A DNA stretch of 64,000 nucleotides from contig JAPLSN010000011.1 in NCBI GenBank assembly GCA_026398615.1, positions 1-64,000 on the forward strand, written 5' to 3'. This DNA is from Spirochaetota bacterium. Lineage in GTDB: Bacteria > Spirochaetota > Spirochaetia > Treponematales > UBA12059. Both the position numbers and the translations under genes were made by a program. This document shows, one piece after another, positions 27,463-39,627 of this stretch (position 1 is its first letter; the number at the start of each line of letters is the position of its first letter). The notes under the pieces are model-generated. The model was not told where the DNA came from. It saw only the letters and a program-made list of their open reading frames with translations, and did not search any database.

Positions 27463-27491
27463 ATTGTGCGACAAGCCTGATAAAATATCAA
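27463..27491 (-). promoter_or_regulatory. Promoter of the opp operon, with overlapping palindrome
   Basis: On the minus strand TTGATA (27491-27486) and CACAAT (27468-27463) are 17 bases apart, about 40 bases before oppA. The -10 region lies in a palindrome, TGTCG-N8-CGACA (27454-27471), which could be a repressor site. The hexamers are only moderate matches. Confidence 0.45.
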
Positions 27492-27967
27492 GCGCGAAGT
27501 GCCCCGAAGTCCCGATTTTGACATCAGTAAACCGATTTGTACCAATGGAATCGGCGAAGAACCTTTCACATAGTAACGATATTGCGGAAAAATGCCGGAA
27601 TCGCGCCCATTCGGCGTTTCTCCGGCCGAAAATCGCTCCCGCTGGTCCGTTTCCGCTCCGGAACGCGTTCCGGATGCCCACCGTCTTCGACGGGCTGGAG
27701 AGCCTGTTCGGCGACCTCATGCCGAACGGCGACGCCGCCGTCCGCAACGGCGACGGCTTGAAGAGCGGGGCTCCAGAAGAGCCTTCAGAATGGCGATCCC
27801 CCGTTCGTCCCCGGTCTGTTCCGGCCAGAAGTACTGCAAGGCTCTGCCGATACCCGGAATCCCGCATTGCTTCGCGATCGAGAACTCGGTATTTTCAGGC
27901 TCGACAGCCTGGCAGGGGTGTATTCTCCGGGTCGTACATCGATGCCGGATCGGGGAAGGTGGGCGGG
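27492..27967. other. Intergenic stretch with one possible decayed fragment
   Basis: About 475 bases between oppA and the small gene at 27968. A plus-strand frame crosses it but is not protein-like. On the minus strand around 27750-27930 one frame reads NTEFSIAKQCGIPGIGRAL then QYFWPEQTGDERGIAILKAL, which looks like real coding sequence but has no start or stop context and matches no family I can name. The first ~130 bases are AT-richer and probably regulatory. Confidence 0.3.
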
Positions 27968-28237
27968 ATGGCGAAAACCGACGGGGATGAACCTCTCACC
28001 GGCGAAAGGCTGGTCAAGGAAGTCTGCCGCCTGGTCCGCGCGGCCAGGAAGCACTGGGATGCGCATGAAAACCTGGCTTGCCGGCGGGAGCGCGACCGGG
28101 CCCTGGAACTCTACGCCACGCTGACGAAGGGCCAGAAAGCGGAGATTCCCCGGGTGTTGCTGATCTGGCTGCGGTATCGAAGCGAAAAGTACTTCGGTGA
28201 ATCCCGGACGCCCCCGGATCGCACGGGCGCTTCATGA
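27968..28237 (+). CDS. Small conserved protein of the 'ARKHWxAHExxACRRERDRALELY' type
   Basis: An 89-residue soluble protein with a highly patterned helical core (RLVRAARKHWDAHENLAC, RRERDRALELYATLTKGQK, PRVLLIWLRYRSEKYFG). From memory, small proteins with this core occur widely, for example in cyanobacteria, and are sometimes mis-named precorrin methyltransferases; true function is unknown. The start at 27968 gives a complete core and follows a weak GAAGGTGG site. It overlaps the next frame by 41 bases. Confidence 0.65.
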   Translation: MAKTDGDEPLTGERLVKEVCRLVRAARKHWDAHENLACRRERDRALELYATLTKGQKAEIPRVLLIWLRYRSEKYFGESRTPPDRTGAS

Positions 28238-28598
28238 CGAAGCGCTTTTCGTCTTTCCCCGCGAAAACACGGGCACGCTTGACAGGAAAATGGGCATCCT
28301 GCCCGACTCCGGCCCGATTTCCACGTTCCCGTACGGCGACAGGGATGAAATCACCATGGAAATTCCCATGACGGGAGAAACCGGCTTCTCGCTGAAGGCG
28401 CATTCCCGAAAACTGGGCGTGAAAACCATATTCACCGGAAAGAAATACCCGGATTGCGAACTGGCGCTGCTGGGTTATTTCCCCAGCCCCGGCGGACTGC
28501 GAATGGCCATGGTCATCGAGGAAAATCTTTCCCCCATGTCGTATTCCAATTACCATGTGGTCGGCTGCAACCTGAAGACCGGATTCCGTAAAGAATAG
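28197..28598 (+). CDS. Hypothetical protein, start uncertain
   Basis: A frame of 133 residues with coding-like composition (STFPYGDRDEITMEIPMTG, LGVKTIFTGKKYPDCELA). No domain, signal or membrane segment is recognised. The GTG at 28197 lies inside the preceding gene; internal ATGs at 28290 or 28356 are alternatives. It could be co-transcribed with the small gene before it. Moderate to low confidence that it is real at full length. Confidence 0.4.
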   Translation: MNPGRPRIARALHDEALFVFPRENTGTLDRKMGILPDSGPISTFPYGDRDEITMEIPMTGETGFSLKAHSRKLGVKTIFTGKKYPDCELALLGYFPSPGGLRMAMVIEENLSPMSYSNYHVVGCNLKTGFRKE

Positions 28599-28738
28599 AT
28601 ATCCCCGGCGAACCCCGGAAGATGCGGCTTGCATCGCGATCCCGGCGCGGCGGCCGGGAACCATCGCTGGCACCCGGTCGCTTCATCCATCGATTGTCGC
28701 AAATCTTCTTGAAGAAGCGTACGGTGCGCTTCGCCGGC

Positions 28739-30004
28739 CTACCTGTGCAGCTTGGCCGCGGCCACGAAGGAAAGGCCGTTTTCCGTGAGGGCCCGCGCCG
28801 TCAGGTTGCAGGCGTCGAACTTGTCCAGGAAATTGGTCTGCAGGGCGTCCCATTCGCCCGAGGCTATCACTTCCGCCTTTTCGCGGAAGTAGTCGAGGAT
28901 GTCCGAGGGATGGGGCCGGGCGCCGTCAGTTTCGGGATCGCCGCCCTCGTGCTTGGCGGAGATGTTGGCCACGCGGCCGGCCACCTGGACCAGCTCGTCG
29001 CGCCGGTTGTAGGGTTGGCGAACGATGCTCTTGAAGGTCTCGGTGATGTGGTGCTCGAAGCGGATGTTGTGCTCGAAGCCGAAGGCCTTGCGGAACTGGG
29101 CCGTGATCTCCATGGTCTCGTTGTTGATGGAATTGGACCAGTTGAAGCCGATCAGGGGCGTGGTGCCGTCGTCGCGGGAGAAGAGCTTGGCGGCCAGGAG
29201 CGTCCAGAGCCCGGCGTAGGGATTGTCGTTGCCCATGAAGACGGAAATCTTGAACTCGATGTCGATGCCGAGCTTGTACAGCATGTAGCTCGCCAGCACG
29301 GTGCCGGGATTGATGACGAGAACCTGCCGGACGCCGTAGTTCGTGTAGTAATAGAGGAATTCATCGACCCACTTGAGCGGATAGTCATTGGGTTCGCCGA
29401 TTCCGCCGAAATAACCCGTGATCGTCGCCGGCCCCCCGAGGTGGACGTTGGAGCCGTCGGTTCCCTTGGTGTCGAGCGTCTCGACATAGGAGGCGCCGAT
29501 GATGTCCATGGCGGCCGCGATGGCCGCGAGGTCGCCGTCGGCTTCCTGTTCCTTCATGTTGCGCACCTTGATCCATCGCCCGGGCATGAGGGCCCTGCCC
29601 TGGATGGCGCGCCTGGCGGCGGCGATCAGCCAGGGGAAATACTGCAGGGCGCTGACTTCGAGGGTGACGGCCGAGGCGTCCGCGAAGCGGGTCGAGTCGG
29701 CCTTCGCGCCGAGAACGCCGCGGCGGTAATCGGCGACTTTCACGAAGGCGCCCGAGTCCCGCTGCTCGCGGAGCCAGTCCAGGTCCGCCAGGTATTCCGG
29801 CTTCGCCGCTTTCACGCGGGAGAACAGGTTGTCGGCTTTCCCCGCCTCGGCGGCCCTGCGGTTGATCTCCTCGGGGCTGCCGTATTTCGCGACCACCTTC
29901 AGGAAATCGCTGACGGCCCGGCACTCCGGATCCATGAGGACGGTGTTGATCGAATCCAGGCGGGACTGGGGAATTTTCAGGCTTGCGCGCAGTTTGTCGT
30001 ACAT
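28739..30004 (-). CDS. Unknown 421-residue protein coupled to panB
   Basis: A soluble protein with no signal or TM segment and no domain I can name. It contains glycine-rich, strand-helix alternations suggestive of a TIM-barrel or Rossmann-like enzyme: GASYVETLDTKGTDGSN, GGPATITGYFGGIGEP, YYTNYGVRQVLVINPGTVLA, then LIGFNWSNSINNETME and FEHNIRFEHHITET with several histidines. It starts 19 bases after panB with its own site (AAGGAGAG), so the two are one operon. The partner suggests a step in 2-oxoacid, pantothenate or CoA metabolism, but that is inference from position only. Confidence 0.7.
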   Translation of the reverse strand: MYDKLRASLKIPQSRLDSINTVLMDPECRAVSDFLKVVAKYGSPEEINRRAAEAGKADNLFSRVKAAKPEYLADLDWLREQRDSGAFVKVADYRRGVLGAKADSTRFADASAVTLEVSALQYFPWLIAAARRAIQGRALMPGRWIKVRNMKEQEADGDLAAIAAAMDIIGASYVETLDTKGTDGSNVHLGGPATITGYFGGIGEPNDYPLKWVDEFLYYYTNYGVRQVLVINPGTVLASYMLYKLGIDIEFKISVFMGNDNPYAGLWTLLAAKLFSRDDGTTPLIGFNWSNSINNETMEITAQFRKAFGFEHNIRFEHHITETFKSIVRQPYNRRDELVQVAGRVANISAKHEGGDPETDGARPHPSDILDYFREKAEVIASGEWDALQTNFLDKFDACNLTARALTENGLSFVAAAKLHR

Positions 30005-30023
30005 GTGCTCTCCTTGTCCTTGA

Positions 30024-30893
30024 TCATCCGAGCGTCTGCAGGAGCTCGTCGTATTCGTCGTCCTTCATGGTGAAATAATTTTCCGGCTGGGGGAAGGCCC
30101 CGGATTTCACCTCGGCGGCGTAGTTCCTGAGGCCGTTCAGGATCACTTCGCCGGCGTTGCCGTAGACCTTGGCCATCTTCGGCTTGAACTTCGGGTAGAG
30201 GCCGAACATGTCATGGTAGATCAGGAGCTGGCCGTGGGCGCTGGGGCCGCAGCCCAGGCTCATGATCAGGCAGTCCTTGGAACGTTCGGTGATGAGCTTG
30301 CACACGCGGTCGGGCACCATCTCCAGGAGGATCATGAAGGCGCCCGCCTTTTCCAGCAGCTTGGCGTCATCCACGATCCTTTTTGCCATGGCGGCGCTCT
30401 TGCCCTGCACGCGGAACCCGCCGAGCATGCTGGCCGATTGCGGGGTCAGGCCCAGGTGCCCGATGGCGGGGATTCCGGCCGAGACGATCCCGTGGATGCG
30501 GTCGGCCATCTCGCCGCCGCCCTCGAGCTTGATCGCGTCGCAGCCGGCTTCGGCCATGAAACGGCCGGCGTTGCGGATGGCGGTCTCCACGCTGGGCTGG
30601 TAGGTCATGTAGGGCATGTCGCCCACGATGAAGGTGTTCGGCGCGCCGCGGCGGACGGCCGCCGCATGGGGAATCATGTCGTCCATCCGGACGGGAAGCG
30701 TGCCGTCGTAGCCGAGGATGGTCATGCCGAGGCTGTCGCCCACGAGGATCATGTCGATGCCGGCCTGTTCCTGGAGGTAGGCGGTCGGATAGTCATAGCA
30801 GGTGAGCCAGGAGATCATTTCGCCACCGGCGGCTTTCTTGAAAAGGTCCGGAAGGGTCAGTTTTTTCTTTTGCCCGGATTTCGGATCGGCCAT
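30024..30893 (-). CDS. panB: 3-methyl-2-oxobutanoate hydroxymethyltransferase
   Basis: First committed step of pantothenate synthesis: transfers a hydroxymethyl group from methylene-THF to 3-methyl-2-oxobutanoate, giving ketopantoate. The 289-residue protein has the family pattern: ISWLTCYDYPTAYLQEQAG, DMILVGDSLGMTILGYDGT (Mg-binding Asp), GDMPYMTYQ, AIKLEGGGE, GIPAIGHLGLTPQS, and LLEMVPDRVCKLITERS with the catalytic Glu. A strong site (AAGGAGG) precedes the ATG at 30893; the open frame continues upstream far beyond but without homology. panC and panD are not in the window. Confidence 0.93.
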   Translation of the reverse strand: MADPKSGQKKKLTLPDLFKKAAGGEMISWLTCYDYPTAYLQEQAGIDMILVGDSLGMTILGYDGTLPVRMDDMIPHAAAVRRGAPNTFIVGDMPYMTYQPSVETAIRNAGRFMAEAGCDAIKLEGGGEMADRIHGIVSAGIPAIGHLGLTPQSASMLGGFRVQGKSAAMAKRIVDDAKLLEKAGAFMILLEMVPDRVCKLITERSKDCLIMSLGCGPSAHGQLLIYHDMFGLYPKFKPKMAKVYGNAGEVILNGLRNYAAEVKSGAFPQPENYFTMKDDEYDELLQTLG

Positions 30894-31081
30894 ACGTGCC
30901 TCCTTGATCTGAATTGCGGAATCGCCAGGTGCCCGGCGATCATGGGGGCAATCATATGACGGATCGGGCGAATTCGCAAGTTCAGGATGCATCGCCGGTG
31001 CGTATCCGTACCGGGTGCCGGAAAACGCGGGGGGGGGGTCGACGCTGCAAGCGCGGTTCCCCGCGAGGACCGACGGGAAGG

Positions 31082-32179
31082 CTACCAGGCCAGGCCCAGC
31101 GACAGCCGGACGCCGCCGCCCCTTCCATCCGCGACGGGAAGCACGGCTAGCGAAACCCCCGGAATCCCGCCGGCGACCGGTCCCCGGCGGGATTCCGGCT
31201 CGAGGCCCCCGGTGAACGCGACCGCGAGCGCCTGGCCCGCGATCGCGCAACTCGCGAACACGATGGTGCCCGACCGGTCCGCGTCGAACGGCGTCAGCCC
31301 CGCCATGACGTTGACGGTCGTGCCGACGAGCATGCCCGCGATGCCCCCGACGCTCACGAGCCCCGAACGCAGCGACGACCACCGGAGGGCTTCCTGGCCC
31401 AGCGCGCCGACGACGATGCCCGCATCCATGGCTGCTGCCGCCGCGATGCCGTTCACGTAGCGGTTTTCGCAGCGGACGAGTCCGCTCAGCGCGATCGCCT
31501 CGTAGAACGCCGCCCAGGCGGCCGACTGCGACGCGAATGCCGCCTGCCCGAAGGAGAGGTCCCTGTCGCGCACGGTTAACCACGCCGCACCCCGCGCCGC
31601 GATCATGGCCGCCAGGGTGCCGCCCGAGACGATCTTCGGGTCGGGCTGGTCGTCCGCGAACGCCATGTACAGCGACAGCCAGTTCGCGACAGTCAGGGCC
31701 TCGACGGACTCGATCCAGAGGTCCTGCGCCGCGCCGATCGGGCGGCCTCGGCTCATGAGCCACGAACTGCCCAGCCCGAGCCCCGCGCCGCCGAGCATGA
31801 GCGCGCCGGACGGCACCGGGTCCGATTCCGGGTTGATGCCCAGGATCTCGAAAAGCAGGCTCGCCGACGAAACCCCCGTGACGAGACCGCCCAGGTAGAA
31901 CGTGACGATGCCGGAATTGTCCCCGCCCTCGGGCGCATCGGAGGGCAGGAAGTCGTCGACGCGCCGGGCGTACTCCGAATCCGGAAACCGGGTCTTGAGC
32001 TCGTCGGCTGCCTTGCGGGCCGCAACCCAGTCGGATCGTACGCACGCCTCGAGCACCGCGATGTACGCGGCCTCGGCGTCGTCCACCCGGGCGGGGGCTG
32101 GGGCGTCCTGCGCACTTAACGGGAGCGCGCAGGAGAGGACAAGACACACCAATGCCGCGGTGAACCTGTGCATGTTCAT
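31082..32179 (-). CDS. Exported hydrophobic protein of unknown function
   Basis: About 365 residues. A signal peptide (FTAALVCLVLSCALPLSAQ) is followed by a short helical, TPR-like segment (AYIAVLEACVRSDWVAARKAADELKTRFP cut at residue ~75). A long Gly/Ala-rich part with several hydrophobic stretches follows (LMLGGAGLGLGSSWLM, SVGGIAGMLVGTTVNVMAG). It resembles spirochaetal envelope proteins without a named family. Starts at 32179 and 32173 are both possible. It is alone in its direction, with panB downstream. Confidence 0.55.
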   Translation of the reverse strand: MNMHRFTAALVCLVLSCALPLSAQDAPAPARVDDAEAAYIAVLEACVRSDWVAARKAADELKTRFPDSEYARRVDDFLPSDAPEGGDNSGIVTFYLGGLVTGVSSASLLFEILGINPESDPVPSGALMLGGAGLGLGSSWLMSRGRPIGAAQDLWIESVEALTVANWLSLYMAFADDQPDPKIVSGGTLAAMIAARGAAWLTVRDRDLSFGQAAFASQSAAWAAFYEAIALSGLVRCENRYVNGIAAAAAMDAGIVVGALGQEALRWSSLRSGLVSVGGIAGMLVGTTVNVMAGLTPFDADRSGTIVFASCAIAGQALAVAFTGGLEPESRRGPVAGGIPGVSLAVLPVADGRGGGVRLSLGLAW

Positions 32180-32268
32180 GGTTCCCAGCATACTGCATGG
32201 ACAGAGCGGGGCCAAGGACCGGCGGCCGGGATTTCCACATCAGCCCTTCCCTTCGGGCGCCCTTCCCT

Positions 32269-33537
32269 TCACCGCGCCAGGAATGCTTCCCAGCTGCGCA
32301 TCGCCCCGTCGACCGCGACGCGCGCCGACGCGATGACCGCGGCATCGCCGGCCGCGCTGGCTGCCTCCCGAGCGGCGTCGAGCAGCCTGGCCTGGACGCC
32401 GTCGCGCATGCCCGCGAAGGGGTGATCCTCCGAACGCGCGGCGCCGCCGGCCCCGCGGGCGATCGCACGACGGGTTTCCCAGAGGCGGTACGGGGCCGTC
32501 GAGCCCTCCGCGTGGTCGTAGCCGGTCCAGAGCGGGAGGAAGGTCCCGCCGGCGAGCAGGATCGGGACGAATACCGAAAGGCAGGGATACGAAGCGCCCG
32601 TGAACCACACGATCGCGGAAGCGGGGCAGCCCGGGGGGAGGTACTCGACGACCATGCTCGCGGTCGTGGAGCTCTTGACCGGAAAGCCCGCCTCGTGGAG
32701 ACAGGGCGCGGCCATGCCGGCCCGGCCGGGGCCACGGGCATCCTTCCCATGCGAGCGGAGGGCGGCGATGACGGTCTCGAACCCGACCGCCGGCTCGGCC
32801 GCACGGAGGGTCGCGGCGGTACAGGCGCGGCGCAGTTCGCCCTTCGTGAACGCCAGGTAGAACCGGTCCTCGACATGAGCCTTCCAGGATCCCCTGCAGC
32901 CGGGATCGCTGCCGCCCGAAGCGGTCGCGCGCGCGTCTCCCTGAGCCAGTTCCGCGAGGGTGCACGCGTCCAGGCGCTCGTGGTCATCCGCGATGGAATA
33001 GGCATTCGAAATGGTCGCGATGGAGCGGGTCGACCGCCATGCCCAGCGGCGGTCCGCGGTCTCGAGCACGAATCCTTCGCCGGGGCTCGCCACGATGAAG
33101 GAGTTCGAGTAGACGAGACTGCCCTTGTATGCCCCGTTCCCGCCCTGGCTTTCCCGTTCCACGAACGAGCACAGGAAGTCCCGGGCTTCGGCGGCGGTCT
33201 CCGCGTGCGCCAGCGCGGCCCGGAGGAGGTCCATGCCGAGCACCCCGTCCTTCCTCGCCTTGAAGCGGGAGAAGACGGCCTCGTTCCCGATCGCGACACC
33301 CCGCTCGTTGACGCCCATCTCGCCGCCTTCCATCCAGGAGGGCTTGGACAGGACGAACGAGAACCCCCGGTCGGGGACGCCGAAGGTCCTGCCCGAGACG
33401 TGGACGACGGGCGCAGTCGGGCGGCACGGAACGATGCAGAGGGCCTGCGGCTCGTCGGGATGCCGGTCGGAATTCTTGGCGAACCAGGCCCGTTCGCCGC
33501 CGGTCGCGGCGGGGCCCGCGTAGAGAGTGTCACACAT
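32269..33537 (-). CDS. Secernin-like C69-family peptidase
   Basis: A 422-residue N-terminal-nucleophile hydrolase. It begins MCDTLYAGPAATGGERAWF; Cys2 becomes the catalytic nucleophile after Met removal, and AKNSDRHPDEPQ matches the FGKNSDRP-type motif of secernins and C69 dipeptidases. Later family features include GVNERGVAIGNEAVF and DLLRAALAHAETAAEA. It is probably a cytoplasmic dipeptidase or amidohydrolase. The start is set by a strong AAAGGAGG site 7-8 bases upstream and by the required N-terminal Cys; a longer frame to 33612 would bury it. Confidence 0.85.
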   Translation of the reverse strand: MCDTLYAGPAATGGERAWFAKNSDRHPDEPQALCIVPCRPTAPVVHVSGRTFGVPDRGFSFVLSKPSWMEGGEMGVNERGVAIGNEAVFSRFKARKDGVLGMDLLRAALAHAETAAEARDFLCSFVERESQGGNGAYKGSLVYSNSFIVASPGEGFVLETADRRWAWRSTRSIATISNAYSIADDHERLDACTLAELAQGDARATASGGSDPGCRGSWKAHVEDRFYLAFTKGELRRACTAATLRAAEPAVGFETVIAALRSHGKDARGPGRAGMAAPCLHEAGFPVKSSTTASMVVEYLPPGCPASAIVWFTGASYPCLSVFVPILLAGGTFLPLWTGYDHAEGSTAPYRLWETRRAIARGAGGAARSEDHPFAGMRDGVQARLLDAAREAASAAGDAAVIASARVAVDGAMRSWEAFLAR

Positions 33538-33712
33538 CGATATCCTCCTTTGGATTTCCCCGGACGGGGCCATGCATGGGATCGGTTTCCATGTCCCCAA
33601 GCATACCGCCATGCGGCGGCCGGTTCCATGGCCGGAGACGGCTGTCGGGAACCGGGTCGGCGCGATGCCGGGCTCACGCCATGTCGCGCGACGGCCTTAC
33701 CGCACCGGCGCC

Positions 33713-33748
33713 CAAAAAAAACGGGGCCGCCCCGAAGGACGGCCCCGC
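33713..33748 (-). terminator. Rho-independent terminator of nifJ
   Basis: On the minus strand CGGGGCCG and CGGCCCCG form a stem with a ten-base loop, followed by a run of eight or more T. It lies about 23 bases after the nifJ stop. Confidence 0.85.
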
Positions 33749-33770
33749 GATGCAGGCTGCCGGTGCAGCC

Positions 33771-37334
<3,564 letters not shown>

Positions 37335-37425
37335 ATCTGTTCCCTCATTGAAAAAAGCTGGTGGAGCTGGTACCGGACCGATGTCCGGCTTGCTTGACGG
37401 TGCAGGATGCAACGATGCGCGGAAT

Positions 37426-37454
37426 ATTTTATGGTTTTATCGATATTTATGCAA
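37426..37454 (-). promoter_or_regulatory. Promoter of nifJ
   Basis: On the minus strand TTGCAT (37454-37449) and TAAAAT (37431-37426) are 17 bases apart in a locally AT-rich patch, predicting an mRNA leader of about 85 nt before the nifJ ATG. Confidence 0.6.
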
Positions 37455-37679
37455 GCAATGAGTGCAGGTCTCCACGGCGAATTCGATGTTTTTTTATTGA
37501 TTGGGAAACGGTTGCAGGGACGGGAACCGGCCGTCGGGAGCCCGATTCATCCTCCTGGAGGCGGAACGCGGGAATCCCGAGTGTACGATACCGGGGCGGC
37601 ATGGTATACTTCGATCCGATCATGCGGCGGCACGGGCCGCCGCCGATCCGTACCCGAATTGTCGCAGGGAGTGCGCCCG

Positions 37680-39581
37680 ATGAAAAGCATACGGATGAGG
37701 ATAATCGCGGCATTGGTCGGGGTTTCCATCACGACGAGCGTTCTCATGCAGGTTTTCCTGGGCATCTATTTCGAGAAGGATCTCGAAGCCACGATCTCCA
37801 GGCTGGGATACTTCGGCGTCGTCGTGCTCGCCCTCGAAGCGGCGGGATCGCTCTGGCTGGCCATCGCGCTCGACCCCTTCGCGCGCACGATAGCACGCGC
37901 CGCGTCGGGCGCCGCGATCGCCGACGCGGAGATGGCGGCGGCCAGGCGCTCGGCTTCCCGGGTCACCTCCATCATCGTCACCGTGGTCGTGGGCGGATTC
38001 CTCGTCGGTCCGATCGCCACCATCATCGTCAACACCGTCCTCGGGATCGACGTGCATACCGTCCCGGAAATCATCCTCCTCCTCTTCGTGAATGCGACCA
38101 TCGGGGCGATGACCGCCCTCCAGATCATGTTCCTTGCCGACAACGTCCTGCAGAAACCGATCGAGTCCCTGAAATTCCGGGACGTCGACGCCCGCGAGAA
38201 AACCATGGGCATCCAGGGCAGGATCCTGATGACGGGCCTCGCCTCCACCACCCTCGCCGTCGCGTTGGTCGTCACGGCGGGATACGGGTACGTCGTCCAC
38301 TTCAACGACAGCTTGAAGGGGGCCGACATATCCGTCGCGCGTTTCATGATCGAGATGGCGGTTCTCGGCTTCGCCGTCATCCTCTGGGGCGGGATCCTGA
38401 TCACGACGGTTGCACGGAGCATCTCCCAGCGGATCCGCAGCGTCGAAACCCGCATCGCGAACATCGCGGAGGGCGGCGGCGACCTCACCCGCCGCGCCCG
38501 CATCGTGCGGAACGACGAAGTGGGCCGCCTCGCCGCGGTCTTCAACCGCTTCCTGAACAGCCTCCAGAGCCTCGTCGCGGGTACCGGCGGCCTGGCCCGC
38601 GACGTCCAGCTCTCGGCCTCTTCCCTCGCCGAGAGCGCCGAAAACGCGCGCGTCTCGGTTGACGACCTCGAGCGCTCCCTGGCCGGGGTCAGGAATTCGA
38701 TCGAGCGGCAGAACGAGGTCGTCGGGACTACCGAAGGCGAGATAGCGCGGATGCTCGACTCCATCGAGCGGGTTGCCGAGCAGGTATCCACGCAGGCCGG
38801 CTACGTGGAACAGAGTTCCGCCGCCATTTCGCAGATGGCCGCCAACATCGGCAGCGTCGCGAAGACCGCGGACAAGGCCGACGAAGTCGCGCGCCGCCTG
38901 AAGGAAATGAGCGAGACCGGCGGCACGGCCCTTCGCGACAGCCTCTCGTCCATCGACGAGATTCAGACCGCTTCCCGGTCGATGCGGGACATCGTGGGCG
39001 TCATCTCCAAGATCGCGGCGCAGACGAACCTCCTGGCGATGAACGCGGCCATCGAGGCGGCCCACGCCGGCGCGGCGGGCGCGGGTTTCGCGGTGGTGGC
39101 CGACGAAGTGCGGTCCCTCGCCGAATCCGCGTCGCGGAGCGCCAAGGAAATCGTGGCGCTGATCGCCGGGATGGCGACCAAGATCGAGCGCGGCTCCTCC
39201 CTCGCCGGGCGCGCGGGCACCGCATTCGACGGCATCCGCGAGGGCGTGGACCAGACGGGCGAACTTGTGCGGACCATTGCCGCTTCCATGACCGAGCAGA
39301 AGGTCGGCGTCGGGGAAATCCTGTCCAGCACGGAGTCGCTCATCAGGGCGACGGAAACGATCAAGGACCAGGCCACCGACCAGAAAGCCAAGTCGAAGGA
39401 AATGGAAAAGGCCATGTTCGCCATCGTGGACGCGTCCAACAGCATGTTCGAAGCCGTCGAAGAGGAGACCGGGAGCACCCAGACCCTGGCGCGCATCGTT
39501 TCACTCGTCGGGGCCGAGGCGGAAAAAAACCGCGCGCGCGTGACCGAGCTCCAGGCCGCCGTCGAAAAGTTCAAGGTTTGA
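37680..39581 (+). CDS. Methyl-accepting chemotaxis protein with multi-TM sensor region
   Basis: A 633-residue chemoreceptor. Six hydrophobic segments precede the signalling part (approximately residues 7-28, 44-64, 98-122, 128-150, 181-205 and 218-240), so the sensor is embedded in the membrane instead of having the usual periplasmic domain. A HAMP domain follows (about 240-295, ending near GRLAAVFNRFLNSLQSLV). The MCP signalling domain has its hairpin tip at VISKIAAQTNLLAMNAAIEA then HAGAAGAGFAVVADEVRSLA. The start at 37680 follows a weak GGGAG site and gives a positive-inside first TM; the longer frame to 37407 lacks support. Ligand unknown. Confidence 0.9.
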   Translation: MKSIRMRIIAALVGVSITTSVLMQVFLGIYFEKDLEATISRLGYFGVVVLALEAAGSLWLAIALDPFARTIARAASGAAIADAEMAAARRSASRVTSIIVTVVVGGFLVGPIATIIVNTVLGIDVHTVPEIILLLFVNATIGAMTALQIMFLADNVLQKPIESLKFRDVDAREKTMGIQGRILMTGLASTTLAVALVVTAGYGYVVHFNDSLKGADISVARFMIEMAVLGFAVILWGGILITTVARSISQRIRSVETRIANIAEGGGDLTRRARIVRNDEVGRLAAVFNRFLNSLQSLVAGTGGLARDVQLSASSLAESAENARVSVDDLERSLAGVRNSIERQNEVVGTTEGEIARMLDSIERVAEQVSTQAGYVEQSSAAISQMAANIGSVAKTADKADEVARRLKEMSETGGTALRDSLSSIDEIQTASRSMRDIVGVISKIAAQTNLLAMNAAIEAAHAGAAGAGFAVVADEVRSLAESASRSAKEIVALIAGMATKIERGSSLAGRAGTAFDGIREGVDQTGELVRTIAASMTEQKVGVGEILSSTESLIRATETIKDQATDQKAKSKEMEKAMFAIVDASNSMFEAVEEETGSTQTLARIVSLVGAEAEKNRARVTELQAAVEKFKV

Positions 39582-39627
39582 CCCGGGCGCGAGCCTGAAG
39601 CAGCCACGAACGCCGGAGGAGGCCGTT

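Noticed and set aside
30894-33677. Upstream extension of the panB frame to more than 1200 codons
   Set aside because: The upstream part is Arg/Pro/Ser-rich shadow of other genes; PanB homology begins right after a strong ribosome site at 30893.
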